Below are positions 11,147-21,475 of a stretch of DNA of 64,000 nt, in pieces. The stretch is from Acholoe squamosa (lineage: Eukaryota; Annelida; Polychaeta; Phyllodocida; Polynoidae): positions 65,849,375-65,913,374 of the forward strand of contig OX439048.1 of the NCBI GenBank assembly GCA_949317995.1, in the 5' to 3' direction. The notes beneath the pieces were generated by a model that saw nothing but the letters and a program-made list of their open reading frames with translations, had not been told where the DNA came from and did not search any database. The position numbers and the translations under genes were made by a program. The stretch's first letter is position 1. The number at the start of each line of letters is the position of its first letter.

Positions 11147-12029
11147 TAGCTTAATCTTCTTACCTGTCTGACTCCCCACTCAGGTCTACCACCAAGCAGT
11201 CAGATAGGGATCCTATTATATGTCTCTGTATAACTGTGGCATTGATGATAACAAACTTCTAGTTCCGTCCATTTGAGGATCATAATGTCACTTTACTTAC
11301 CACAGTGCCCGGAGACCATGTTTCATTTCTGAGTCTGTATCATTTTCATAATTATGCAAGTAAAGTCTCTAACAGTGTTATATCTTTAGGATAACTCAGT
11401 TGAAATATTTAGTATGAATCATGAAAAGAAATGTGCAGGTACTACTCATTGAAATCTATTAGCATGATTAAGTGATGGATTGTACTTTAACGTTAACACT
11501 GGGTCACCTAAATATTTACTTACTTAATATTGTGTAATGCCTTGTTCTCAGCGAAACATATCATTGTGTGATATTTGCTTATTGCACACACTACAAGGTG
11601 ATTTTGTCACAGAGAATAATGCATGGTGGTTATGTACATGCCTTCAGTAACCAAGTGCACAGAAAACATGTCGCTGCCTAAAACTCATCAATACTGACAA
11701 GTTTAGGGTAGTCAAGGTCGAATGACGACCTAAACTTGTCATACTGACAATAGAAAGTCGTCATACTGATGACTTAGGTGGTCAGGATGACCACCTAAGG
11801 TCGCCACTTTAATGACCAAAGGCTGTAGTTTTAGGTATCCTCAACCTGAGGACTTTATTATATTATTCACCAAGATGGCGTCTTCTCCTATTGACTATAT
11901 TCCACCTGTGGTCATTGTCCTCTCCAAGTCATATTGAGTAATTCTATTCATCATTAACATGCAAAGATATATATGTTGGAGTCACTTTCTGAGCAGTTGA
12001 GGCTTTATCTCATACTATCTATAATAAGA
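11147..12029. other. no gene seen; short perfect palindromes at 11700-11800
   Basis: 11773-11799 is a perfect hairpin with 12-bp arms CTTAGGTGGTCA and a 3-bp loop. GACAAGTTTAGG-type arms pair between about 11697 and 11738. The rest has no pattern I can identify. AAGATGGCG occurs at 11873-11881. Confidence 0.6.
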
Positions 12030-13580
12030 TACTATCTATAATAAGACACAAAAAACAGCATATAAACAAGCCCACAAGTCAAATACACCAGAGGACTGGG
12101 CCAAAGCAAAAGAAGCGAAAATTTGGCTACAAAGGCATGTAGGTCAGCAAAAACTGTATTGATCAAACAACAAATCAGAGCAACCCAATCAAACCCAAGA
12201 AAATTTTGGCAAATAATCAAAACTCTACTTCCAGATGAAAAAAACAATGAATCAAAAAATTAATCTGTTTGACAAAGAATTAAAAGTCCCCATCCCTGAA
12301 GACCAAGTTCCAGACATTATCAATAGTTTCTTTGCCAATATTGGTACATCAATACAGGTAATAACCAAATTTTGGATCATAAAGGCCTAAAATTCAGAAC
12401 CCGATTTGAACTACAACCTATAAATCCCGAGCAACTTCAGAAAGGTTTAAAAAAGGATCAGCCTAAAGAAGTCCTCAGCTGTAGAACATTATTTCATCAC
12501 AAGTCTTTCCATACATTTGTTTACATATTTTCAATACAGGAATAGAAACCGGTGGGTTTCATGTAGGAATCAATAGTCACCCCACTAAAGAAAGTACACT
12601 CTGCCAATCACCCATAACAGCTTAGACCAATTTCCTTAATCCCCTTACCTGGAAATTATATGAATTAATGATACATGAACAATGCACTGAATACTTAATG
12701 GCCAACAATATAACAACTTTGGCTCAAAATGGCTTCAAAAAAGGCGCTTCCACAATTTTGACATTTGTTAAATTACTTGAAGATATTCATTTCATTATGG
12801 AAGAAAAGCAAACCACCTTAAATTACATTCATCAACTTTTCTAAGGCCTTTGATTGTATAAACCACTCCATTTTGTTGAAAAAAAACCCTGAAAAAATAG
12901 GTTTCCAAAACAAAATAATTTCCTGGTTTCCAGGCTATTTATCTGAAAGGGAAAAAAAAGGCAAAATCCTCTCGGCCATGGAATATGGAAATGTTCTGTA
13001 TGTAACAGCTTCTAAGGAGAGGCTAAAGAGTTTGCATACACTACAAAACTTTGTCTTAAACAGAGTCTAGGTTTACCCAACATTACACACACCAAACAAG
13101 TGAACAAAAAGGCTAATATTAACTTCCTTGGTGACAGAAGGAACAATGAGTTACTGAAACTCATGTTCAAATGGTCCAAAGACGAGAAATATCTGGACAA
13201 CAGAAACCTGCAAACAAGGTCACACCAGGGCCCTAGGCTAAAAGTACCCAATCTTAAGTTGTTTACAACCCAAAAAACATTTTCCTACAAAGGACCCTCT
13301 AATTGGAATGGGCTTTCAAGAGACATTAGGAGCATTGAGAAATTCAGCTCCTTCACTAATATTCAGAAGCTAGGATTGAAAAAGCTACTTACACTTTAAT
13401 AATAAGAGCTCATAGTTGCTATGCTTCATCCATCAACATCCTCCTGCACTACATGAATATATAAAAAAACTTGTATACCTACTCTCTGGTATGGACCTAA
13501 GAGAGGAGAGATTCGTTGTCTATATCAGGATAAATAAACAGTTTCAATTTCAATTTCAAAATTTCAATTTCAATTTCGAT
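12030..13580 (+). mobile_element. decayed CR1/Jockey-type LINE, 3' part
   Basis: Scattered fragments in different plus frames follow the order of a non-LTR ORF2. There is a pre-RT region (about 12050-12360), an RT palm piece FSKAFDCINHSILL at about 12838-12880, and a C-terminal segment at 13100-13399 with N-F-L-G-D-R-R and W-N-G-L. The same order is seen in the better LINE at 53.4-56.2 kb, to which it is only distantly similar. It ends with AATAAA (about 13533) and a (CAATTT)n-like tail (13540-13580), typical of CR1-type 3' ends. Many stops and frameshifts: inactive. Confidence 0.8.
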
Positions 13581-14590
13581 CTTGGCTGTTTTGCTGACCT
13601 TTTAAAAAATGCACTCACTTGCAATGTCAACCCTGAGTCTTTATTTGCATGACCATTTTGCTGTCAATCTTACCTACAACTGAAAACTTCATCTGGACTA
13701 CTGAAAGTACATATTGCCTGACCCATCAATGGTGGGCCCCCGCTTGAAGTAAAACAATTAGTTATCAATTAAAATCAATATTGATTATAAACTAGTTACA
13801 AATGATAACATATTAGAAGGAACTCCCTGGGTTTTAATGACTCCTGACATTGTACTGGTATATTCTCTTGTCTTTGACACTCTTGATTATAGGAAATAGA
13901 TCATGCCTGTGATTTAATGATATATTGTGACTCAATAACCATTGGCAATCTAGTAGATTAGGTCACAGGATACAATTGCCACTTGGCTCACTATAGAGAT
14001 ATATACCATCAGACCAAATAATGAAATACCTGTCAATTTGTAAGTTAGAGGAATGTTGTTTATTGCTGACAAAGCCAATATAGATAGGACATGACATATT
14101 CAGTGAAGTTGATTCTATGTAAAAAGTATATAGTATATAAACCCTCTGGTGGGAGACACTTTTCTGTGACTGTAGTTGATTAACTAGAATAAATAATGAT
14201 GTTTGATTGTAAATGCTAGGCCATCCCCTTTGATTATTGTTCCATTTGATTAGAGATGTTCAATGATAATTGAATGATAATCTTAATTCTTAATAGAATC
14301 AAGCATACTTATTCATGATAGCTTACATTATTACTGGGATATATTGTACAAATAACAATGGTTTGGTCAACCTAATTGTATTGTAAGAGGAAGACCATTT
14401 GAATAGTCTTGTACAATAAATATGTTTCAAACTAAAATTCAAACTCATTGGTCAATTCTGTACAAGAGTATCACACATAATGGTACTGAAACTCTCGCCA
14501 TTGACTTGGACTTAAGTTCAGAAAAAATAATTACTGTATACAAATTGCAGAGTAAAGATGCAAGGTCACATTATATGTCTCATCACAGTT
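13581..14590. other. no gene or clear repeat seen
   Basis: AT-rich sequence with no long open frame, no recognisable domain and no strong inverted repeat. Confidence 0.5.
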
Positions 14591-14936
14591 TGAGCATTCA
14601 GTAACTGAGGAAGATTCCAGATGCCTTCAGGGACTGTCCGTAATATATTACCCAATATATCTTACCACCATAACTGAGTCAGTTTGGCAATCTCTGAAGG
14701 CAATGTGTTTATCCTGCTTTATACCACGATTTCTTGGTTACTAGTGCTTTTTGGTGGCTATTCCCATACACATATCTGTCGATATTGCACACCCTATAGG
14801 CTGTAACATGAATTTTGTAAGGTGTGCGGTTGTCCACGGATAACCCACACCCAGTGCCGTTATCCATGGATAACCTGCATGCCTCTCATGTCCTTCCATG
14901 TCATATGTTACATGTTAAAACCCATGATAGACTTGA

Positions 14937-15008
14937 CCAGGGCAGGGCTCGAACCTGCAGCCTAAGATTCCTAGTCCAACTCCCTATGCAGTGCGCCACA
15001 GTGACTGA
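14937..15008 (-). repeat. tRNA-like module 1, left arm
   Basis: The reverse complement has an A box near the 5' end (GTGGCGCACTGCATAGGGAG) and a B box GGTTCGAGCCC. Its mirror partner is 16969-17041. It is a SINE-type module, since arms do not fold into a standard cloverleaf. Confidence 0.6.
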
Positions 15009-15129
15009 CGTGTGATGGTCTGGGTTTGCTTGGTAGGCTTATAGAGGTAGGCGGGACGAGTCCTGGTCCGGGCGTATATTTTTGTTCCCTACTGTCAAAC
15101 ATAGCCAAGTCAAGACGGGCGCTGAAGGA

Positions 15130-15206
15130 GGAGACGCGGTGGTCTAGTGGTTAGCGCATCGCGCTCAGCCGTGAGAGGTCAGCGGATTGAGCCCTGGTCC
15201 TGGCGC
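15130..15206 (+). repeat. tRNA-like module 2, left arm
   Basis: The A box TGGTCTAGTGGTTAGCGC is strong and the B box GGATTGAGCCC is slightly altered. Its partner on the other arm is 16761-16836 on the minus strand. Confidence 0.6.
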
Positions 15207-15577
15207 ATGTTTTTTTCGCCGTGTGCGCTGTTGCTGTCCGCTGGCGGGCAACGAGGTTTATATCTAATCTGACAGTTAGTAACACGGTCCGGGCGCGTCT
15301 TTTTTTGCCGTGTGCGCTGTCGCTGTCCGCTGCCGGGCAAGGAGGTGTATTATACACAAACATAACAGCGAGACACATTGAAATCTTTAGCCGTGTGCCG
15401 CTGCCTGTCTGAGCCGAGACGGCCGCTGTCACTGTCCGCTGCCGGGCGACGAGGTGTATGTACCGATCATGTACAAACAATGGCTGGCATCGAGTCCCGG
15501 GGAGGGGGAATAATTTTTGTTTTCAAATTGAATTTATTGGTATTCTATTGGTTATTTTTTGGGTTCGTGGTATAAAA

Positions 15578-15638
15578 TAAGTAGACAATGGATAACTCAT
15601 TCACTAACACACACTCGTCATGAGTTATCCATTGATTA
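15578..15638. repeat. hairpin after a CGTGGTATAAA-type terminus
   Basis: GTAGACAATGGATAACTCAT pairs with ATGAGTTATCCATTGATTAC around a short loop. Just upstream is TTCGTGGTATAAAATAA, the same terminus as in the neighbouring foldback elements. The preceding 80 bp resemble 29420-29500. Confidence 0.75.
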
Positions 15639-16319
15639 CTTGTTCAATAATGCAGCAGTTAAATAACAGCAATATATAACTTATATTTCAACCTGCCTAA
15701 CCTCGAGAGACCTACATCATTCAGCCTCTGTCAGAAAGATCAAAGTAGTTCATATCCTACCTCCAGGGTTGACACTGAAGAGGTTCCATATGGGTTTCTT
15801 GAACATTAGACGTTTCGGAGCTTTGCTTCAAATAACAACAAATATAGCATAAGTCCACATCCTATATCCACGCACCAGGTTGTATATAGAGTGATCTCGT
15901 TTGTAGTAAGAGAATCACATATTATCGCAATATATCGTCTCTTCGAGACATGAGTACATTTCATCCAGCGATAAGTTTAATAATCCTGATTGGTGATGTT
16001 TGGCAGTGGTAGTCAAAAGGTGATATAGATACTAGGACTTCTCAAGTAGCTACTATGGAAGTGACTTTGAGACACAATGAAGTATTTAATTAAAAAAAAA
16101 AATTATAAATTTATAAGACTCTGTAGGTTTTGGCACTACAACTCTGGTTTTGTTGCCCATGGCCTGTCAGTGTAAGACATAGTTCAATGTTACCCTACCT
16201 TGACAATTTCCTGGTTCTGCCTTCATAATCTGGTAGTTAAACACACAATTTTGGAGTTCCCTATGAGTCTGTAGCCAGGGTTACATGTCACATCAACCTA
16301 GCAGTCAGGGATCTGTCAC
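15639..16319. other. foldback centre, no gene seen
   Basis: Sequence between the arms with no long open frame and no recognised domain. Confidence 0.4.
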
Positions 16320-16485
16320 ATCTTGACTGCCTATTGTCCTATAATGCACTCAGATGCATTCATGCATTATAGGACAACAGACAGTCTCGATGTGAAGAAG
16401 ATCGTTGTCTATTCTCTAAATAATGCACTAGTTATGGCTGTGGGAGTGCTCTAGACTGTATTGAGACATCGAGGGGCCTTATAGG
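16320..16485 (-). repeat. second copy of the CCTATAAGGCCCC repeat, inverted
   Basis: 16420-16485 is the reverse complement of 9736-9802 with few changes. The adjoining palindrome 16329-16385 pairs TGTCCTATAATGCA with TGCATTATAGGACA. Confidence 0.6.
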
Positions 16486-16760
16486 ATTCGAAGCCAGCCA
16501 TAGTGTGTGAACAGGTACATACACCTCCTCGCCCGGCAGCGGACAGTGACAGGGGCCGTCTCGGCTCGGACAGGCAGCGGCACATGGCTAAAGATTTCAA
16601 TGCGTCTCGCGGTTATGTTTGTGTAAAATACACCTCCTCGCCCGGCAGTGGACAGCGACGGCGGCACAGGGCGAAAAAAAAGATGCTTCTCGCGGTAATG
16701 TTTGTGTAAAATACACCTCGTCGCCTGGCAGCGGACAGCGCACACGGCAAAGAAAAAGGC

Positions 16761-16836
16761 GCGCCCGGACCGGGAATCGATCCGCGGACCTCTGACGGCT
16801 GAGCGCAAAGCGCTAACCGCTAGACCACCGCGTCTC
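16761..16836 (-). repeat. tRNA-like module 2, right arm
   Basis: The reverse complement shows A box TGGTCTAGCGGTTAGCGC and B box GGATCGATTCC and is 76 bp long. This is the best preserved tRNA-like unit of the element, but stems of a full cloverleaf are not convincing. Confidence 0.6.
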
Positions 16837-16968
16837 CTCCTTCATCGCCTGTCTCGGCTTGGCTATATTTGAATGCATCCCGCGGTTATGGTAGCCGACA
16901 GCCCGCAGTCGTCGCCTTGCCGGGCTTTGTATCATATCCAGAGTGGTTAGAACCAGGCATTTCTCGTC

Positions 16969-17041
16969 AGTCCCTGTGGCTCAGTGCATAGGGAGTTGGA
17001 TTTGGGATTCGAGACTGCAGGTTCGATCCCTACCCTGGCCT
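16969..17041 (+). repeat. tRNA-like module 1, right arm
   Basis: A box GTGGCTCAGTGCATAGGGAG and B box GGTTCGATCCC, correctly spaced for RNA polymerase III. Mirror of 14937-15008. Confidence 0.65.
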
Positions 17042-17503
17042 GGAATATTTCGTGGGTTTTAACATGTAACATATGACATGGAGGGACATGTATAACCTGC
17101 ACCGGGCACAGGTTATCCATGGATAACCCACACCGGGCACAGGTTATCCATGGATAACCGCATGCCTTACAAAGTTGATGTTACAGCCTACAGGGTGTGC
17201 AATATCGACAGATATGTGGATGGGAATAGCCACCAAAAAGCACCCAGTAACCCAGAAATCGTGGAATAATATGGGATAATCAAAAATGGCAAAGACGAAT
17301 ACATGACAACCTGCAAGCGAGGTCCTGCTATATACCATAGCTACCCCTATGGCTTAATGCCATAACTCTGAGGAATAATTCATATTAAACCAGTTGTAAA
17401 CTACACATTGTTAGGTTTAATATTCATTTACCTGTGTCATTCTTTGGAGTTTCAAATCACAGAGGTTGTGTGTAGTAGTAGTGCTTTAGGTGCCCTAAGA
17501 AAC

Positions 17504-17700
17504 CCTTTAAAGTCTGCTGATGCATTAATGCATCAAGCCCATTGGTCGTCGTGATACTGCAGCCCTGGTGAGTTACTCACCAGGGCTGCATTCATGTATC
17601 ATGCCAACCCTACAGGGTTGATACAGTCCGGGATGCAAGACTGCTTGCCAGCACTTCATTGGTGCATCATGACGACCATGATAGACTTCTGCATCCTGAT
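17504..17700. mobile_element. MITE of the CCCTTTAA/GCATCATG family
   Basis: It begins CTTTAAAGTCTGCTGATGCA and consists of inverted modules (GCAGCCCTGGTGAGTTACTC with its complement; CAGCACTTCATTGGTGCATC). Members of this family recur about 18 times in the window with ends near TTAACCCTTTAAGGGC. The right end here is decayed. Confidence 0.7.
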
Positions 17701-17814
17701 TCTGTACTTAGTGTTGAATCAGCCAGCTGGCATTATGAGATTTTTCAAAGAGTGATACAGTTCAAGGTTTGAGGTAGGAAAGATGGTAGGTTTCTAGTCA
17801 GGAGGCTTTTTTTA

Positions 17815-17930
17815 TTAAAGGCAGCTGATGCAGGAGTGCATCATGCCCGTTGATCGACATGATGCACCAATGAAGTGCTGGCAAGTCTACACGTCACCAG
17901 CACTTCATTAGGGGCATTAGGTGCCAAAAA
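17815..17930. mobile_element. short MITE of the same family
   Basis: Left end TTAAAGGCAGCTGATGCAGG, then the inverted pair CACCAATGAAGTGCTGG / CCAGCACTTCATT. The right terminus is truncated. Confidence 0.65.
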
Positions 17931-18299
17931 ATGTTTGACGTAATTTATGGATGGTATCATGGATATACAGTAGATGGCGTTAGTGTCGACCAAGCCAAAT
18001 TGCTCCTGCTACAGGGGCATGGTGAGTTCCTCTCTTACTCACTGCAGAGTATAGAAGGTGTTTGGTTAATTTTTTTCAATCCAATATTTATGAATTACCT
18101 AGATACACCATTTCTCTCTGCATATCTCTGATTTCTAAGCTCTTGGAACTGTTTTTCAATTTCAAAACAGTTTAATTGTGAGAGGTGTTTTTGTCCCCTC
18201 AATAGGCCTATGGGGCTGCAGGGGCTGGGTGGGTGAGTAGCCCCTGTAGCCTAGGGGTCAACTAGGACGCCATCTAGTGTATCAAACTGATAAAACAAT

Positions 18300-18625
18300 T
18301 GTATAGGGTTGGCATGATACTTGAATGTAGCCCTGGTGAGTTACCCACCATGCCTATATTCATGTATCATGCCAATTTATGGGCATGATGCATTCATGCA
18401 TCATGCCCATGGGTTATCATGATGCACCAATGAAGTGCTGCCGAGACTGCTCTCCAGCACTTCATTGGAGCATTATGCTCACCCTCCGAAAGTATATGTA
18501 TCAACCCTGTAGGGTCGGTATGATGCTCCAATGAAGTGCTGGTGAGCAGTCTCACCAGCACTTCATTTGTACATCATGACGACCAATGGGCATGATGCAC
18601 ACCTGCCTCAGCAACCGTTAAATAG
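18300..18625. mobile_element. MITE of the same family, internally rearranged
   Basis: Alternating modules GATGCACCAATGAAGTGCTG and its complement, with GACCCT(A/C)CAGGGTTGAT-like spacers. The right part ends CACACCTGCCTCAGCAACCG before unique sequence. Confidence 0.65.
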
Positions 18626-18741
18626 TTAAAAGGCATGGTTACTTCTACACATAGCCACTGTGATTTGAAACTGCAAAGAATACTTCAGCTAATTGTAGGT
18701 ATAACCCTACAACTGCTAACAATGATTAGCACATATTAAGC

Positions 18742-18824
18742 TAATAGATCATGGATATCGGGGCCCTAGGGCTGTATATGCTGTATATACAGCCCGTGAG
18801 GCCCCGATATCCATGACCTAATAG
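18742..18824. repeat. hairpin next to a foldback terminus
   Basis: TCATGGATATCGGGGCC at 18749 pairs with GGCCCCGATATCCATGA ending at about 18816, with GGCTGTATAT inside. It touches the left end of the element at 18830. Confidence 0.85.
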
Positions 18825-18829
18825 GTTTA

Positions 18830-19800
18830 TGCCACGATTTCCTCCATTTTGTATTAATTTCTTACCTGATATCCAAAGATTATAGCCAGGAGAATACATT
18901 TTGTAAAAGCAAGCGATACGGCCCAGGTCCACTCTGCGCGAAGCCATTGTTTTTGTTCCTTGCCGGGAGAGGTACCGCTGTGTATATAAATAGGAATCCA
19001 TTGATTTTCCAAACCGGTCCAAAATTTTCGGCGTCTTCCTTGTACGGGGAGCGGATGACCTATATCCACATTCGGGCCACTGACACACTTTCGCCGTACA
19101 AGGAGGCGGGTGGGAATGGCCGGACCGCGACTCGCGTACGTTGGGAAAATCAATGGATTCTTATTTATTTTGAATATATCGGACATGTCAAGCATGGAGT
19201 ACTCATCTAGAATGTCTAAGGATATGTATGTTTTAATCTGAAGACTTGTCATGGTTGGATTCCATGCGAAAAGTGACTGTATACACAGCGGTACCTCTCC
19301 CGGCAAGGAACAAAAACAATGGCTTCGCACAGAGCGAACCGGGCCGCGACTCGCGTACGATGGCAAAATCAATGGATTCTTATTTATATCGAAGAAAATG
19401 GAGAAAATTAGCACGCATTCCTCGTCTATGGATCGCATACTTCTTGGGATTTCAATATTATAACATGACAAGCTTGGAATCAAGACGAAAACTGACTGGA
19501 AATGGACCACTAGGACCTCAGGTTAGAATTTATTTACTTTCGCATTGGATTTCATCACCGTTCAGTGTGGCACTATGGCTAAGGCCTTCGCCTACCACCA
19601 CTGCGGCCGGGGTTCAATTCTCCTACGAGTTTGGACGATTTTTCACAATGGAAAATGGCTAGACTGACTTTGTATGTCCGCCACACATGACCCCGAAAAA
19701 GTATATACCAAAAATTTCAAAAATGCACATGTGTGGTATATGCAGAATAATGCACGGCTAAACTGCATATAAACCCACCGGAAGTCCCGAAATCGTGGTA
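18830..19800. mobile_element. foldback element related to copies A and B
   Basis: The ends are GCCACGATTTCC (left) and GAAATCGTGGTATAAGC (right, about 19787-19803). The motif GAAAATCAATGGATTCTTAT occurs inverted at about 18990 and direct at 19143 and 19362. A duplicated block GTACCGCTGTGTATA / TATACACAGCGGTACC with GCCGGGAGAGG, and ATGGCTTCGC(A/G)CAGAG, appears inverted at 18910-18980 and direct at 19270-19340. The left end, reverse-complemented, matches the 3' ends of copies A and B. Open frames across it (the longest 218 codons on the minus strand) show no domain. Confidence 0.7.
19563..19640 (+). repeat. tRNA-like module
   Basis: A box TGGCTAAGGCCTTCGCC (Ser-tRNA-like) and B box GGTTCAATTCTCC, about 40 bp apart, inside the foldback element. 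Confidence 0.5.
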
Positions 19801-19803
19801 TAA

Positions 19804-20497
19804 GCAGTAATTACATAAGCTTTGGTTGAGCAATCATACTAGGGAAGGCATTATTAGTGACTGATATAATCTGATTTTCTGATAATCTCAATTCATATTG
19901 GGTCTACCCAATATGGCCAGGACGCCATTACTTGACACATTAAGACTGATCTGCTTGGTAGAGCATACATTAAGAAGAAAGCATTTCTAAAATATATGTT
20001 GAGAAGATATGTGTTACTAAAAATGCATTTATATCTCATTGGAACTAGAAATCACGGAAATTAAAATTCTGTGTCCTCAGTTCTTATGAACTGCCCCCTT
20101 GGCCAGTTATTTCTTTCCAGGGTTGCATTTATGCATCATGGCGACCATTGGGCATGATGCATAAATGCATTACGAGTGGTTGAAAGATTAATCAACGATA
20201 TAGTATCAATTTGAAACTGTATGAATCTATTATAAATCCACTTAGTCCAACTATTTCTATCCTTTTCTTTTGTGTTTGCCAACATTTGGAAAAAGTTTAT
20301 AAAAGTGTTTTCTCAAACTTAACTCACATGATATTTAAAGGGTGTACCTGGTGGACTGCAGGTACTCAGCAATCCGTTACTCACGTGTTACGTAAAGCAG
20401 TGTAGACATGTCTGAGCCTCCATTAAAGCCTGCCTATTGTATGAAAGAAAACAAGGTGGTCTAAAAGTGTGTTATTATAAGAACTTCTAATAGATTA
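19804..20497. other. no gene seen; one solo MITE module at 20112-20175
   Basis: 20112-20175 holds an isolated GCATCATG / CATGATGC inverted pair of the main MITE family. The rest is unassigned. Confidence 0.5.
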
Positions 20498-20842
20498 ACC
20501 CTTTAAGGACTGATGACGTGTCATGCCGTGCATCATGCCGCTCATCATGCTGTGCATGATGCCGGGCATGATGCCTGGCATCATGCCCGGCATCATGCCG
20601 TGCATCATGCCATACATCATGCCTGGCATGATGCCTGGCATGATGCCCGGCATGATGCCATGCATCATGCCATGCATCATGCCGCTCATTATGCTGTGCA
20701 TGATGCCGGGCATGATGCCATGCATCAATGCAGCGCATCATGCCGTGCATCATGCCATGCATCATGCCGCGCATCATGCCACACATCATGCCGTGCATCA
20801 TGCAGCGCATCATGCCGCGCATCATGCCGCGCATCATACTTT
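20498..20842. repeat. 12-bp satellite (TCATGCCGTGCA)n grown inside a MITE
   Basis: It begins with the MITE end TTAACCCTTTAAGGACTGATG and runs for about 27 units of 12 bp with the pattern T(C/G)ATGCC(N)(N)GCA. His-His-Ala and Met-Met-His-Gly open frames on both strands follow from the period being a multiple of three. A related short run is at 47930-48000. Confidence 0.92.
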
Positions 20843-21475
20843 GCTGTTGATACAGTCCCTTAGGGTTGGTTTGCATGGTGCATGAAGTGCTGGTTAGTGA
20901 GTCTGCTTTGATACACTCAGTGGCACTAAACCACTAAAGGCAGCTGATGCAGGAGTGCAACATACCCAGTGGTCACCATGATGCACCAATGAAGTGCTGG
21001 CCAGACTGCTCACCAACACTTCATTGGTGCATCATGCTGACCCTACTGGGTTAATAAATATACTCCCGCAGGGTCACCATGATGCACCAATGAAGTGCTG
21101 GCAAGACTGCTCACCAACACTTCATTGGTGCATCATGCCGACCCTCAGGGGTTAATACATATACTCCAGGAGGGTCGTCATGATGCTCCAATAAAGTGCT
21201 GACGAGTAGTCTCACCAGCACTTCATGCCCATTAGTTATCATGATGCATGAATGCAGCCCTGGCGAGTAACTTGCTAGGGCTACATTCAAGCATCATCCG
21301 GACCTTATGTCATTGATACACAAACTCCCGGAGGGTTGGCATGATGCTCAAATGAAGTGCTGGTAATCAGCCTTGCCAGCCCTTCTTTGGTGCATCATGA
21401 CCAATGGGCATATAAGGTATCAGTGGCCCTTGAAAGGTTAATGCACCAGTGGTCCTTAAAGGCTCAGAGTATTAA
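20843..21475. mobile_element. one or two MITEs of the CCCTTTAA family, merged
   Basis: Multiple inverted modules (CACCAATGAAGTGCTGGC / CAACACTTCATTGGTGCATC) are separated by GACCCT...GGGTTGATA-like spacers. A second left end, CTAAAGGCAGCTGATGCAGG, is at 20934. The right end, CAGTGGCCCTTGAAAGGTTAA, is near 21421-21440. Confidence 0.7.

Larger units (their letters stand above)
14722..17266. mobile_element. 2.5-kb foldback element with mirrored arms carrying tRNA-like modules
   Basis: The left arm (14722 to about 15480) is the reverse complement of the right arm (about 16490-17266), with moderate divergence. The outer ends read ACCACGATTTCT and AGAAATCGTGG. Each arm has, from outside in: a GTTATCCATGGATAAC motif, a first tRNA-like module, a second tRNA-like module and a GC-rich block GCCGGGC(A/G)(A/G)(C/G)GAGGTGTAT repeated two or three times. 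The centre holds another hairpin (15578-15638) and the inverted 9736-type repeat. No transposase is seen. Confidence 0.8.

Noticed and set aside
16761-16836. Functional tRNA genes at the tRNA-like modules
   Set aside because: A and B boxes are present, but acceptor and T stems do not pair properly and the units lie inside repeats, so they are SINE-type derivatives.
18854-19510. 218-codon minus-strand gene
   Set aside because: It lies wholly in a foldback element with open frames on both strands and shows no domain.
20487-20885. His-Ala and Met-His-Gly repeat proteins on both strands
   Set aside because: Translation of the 12-bp satellite, open in several frames only because of the period.
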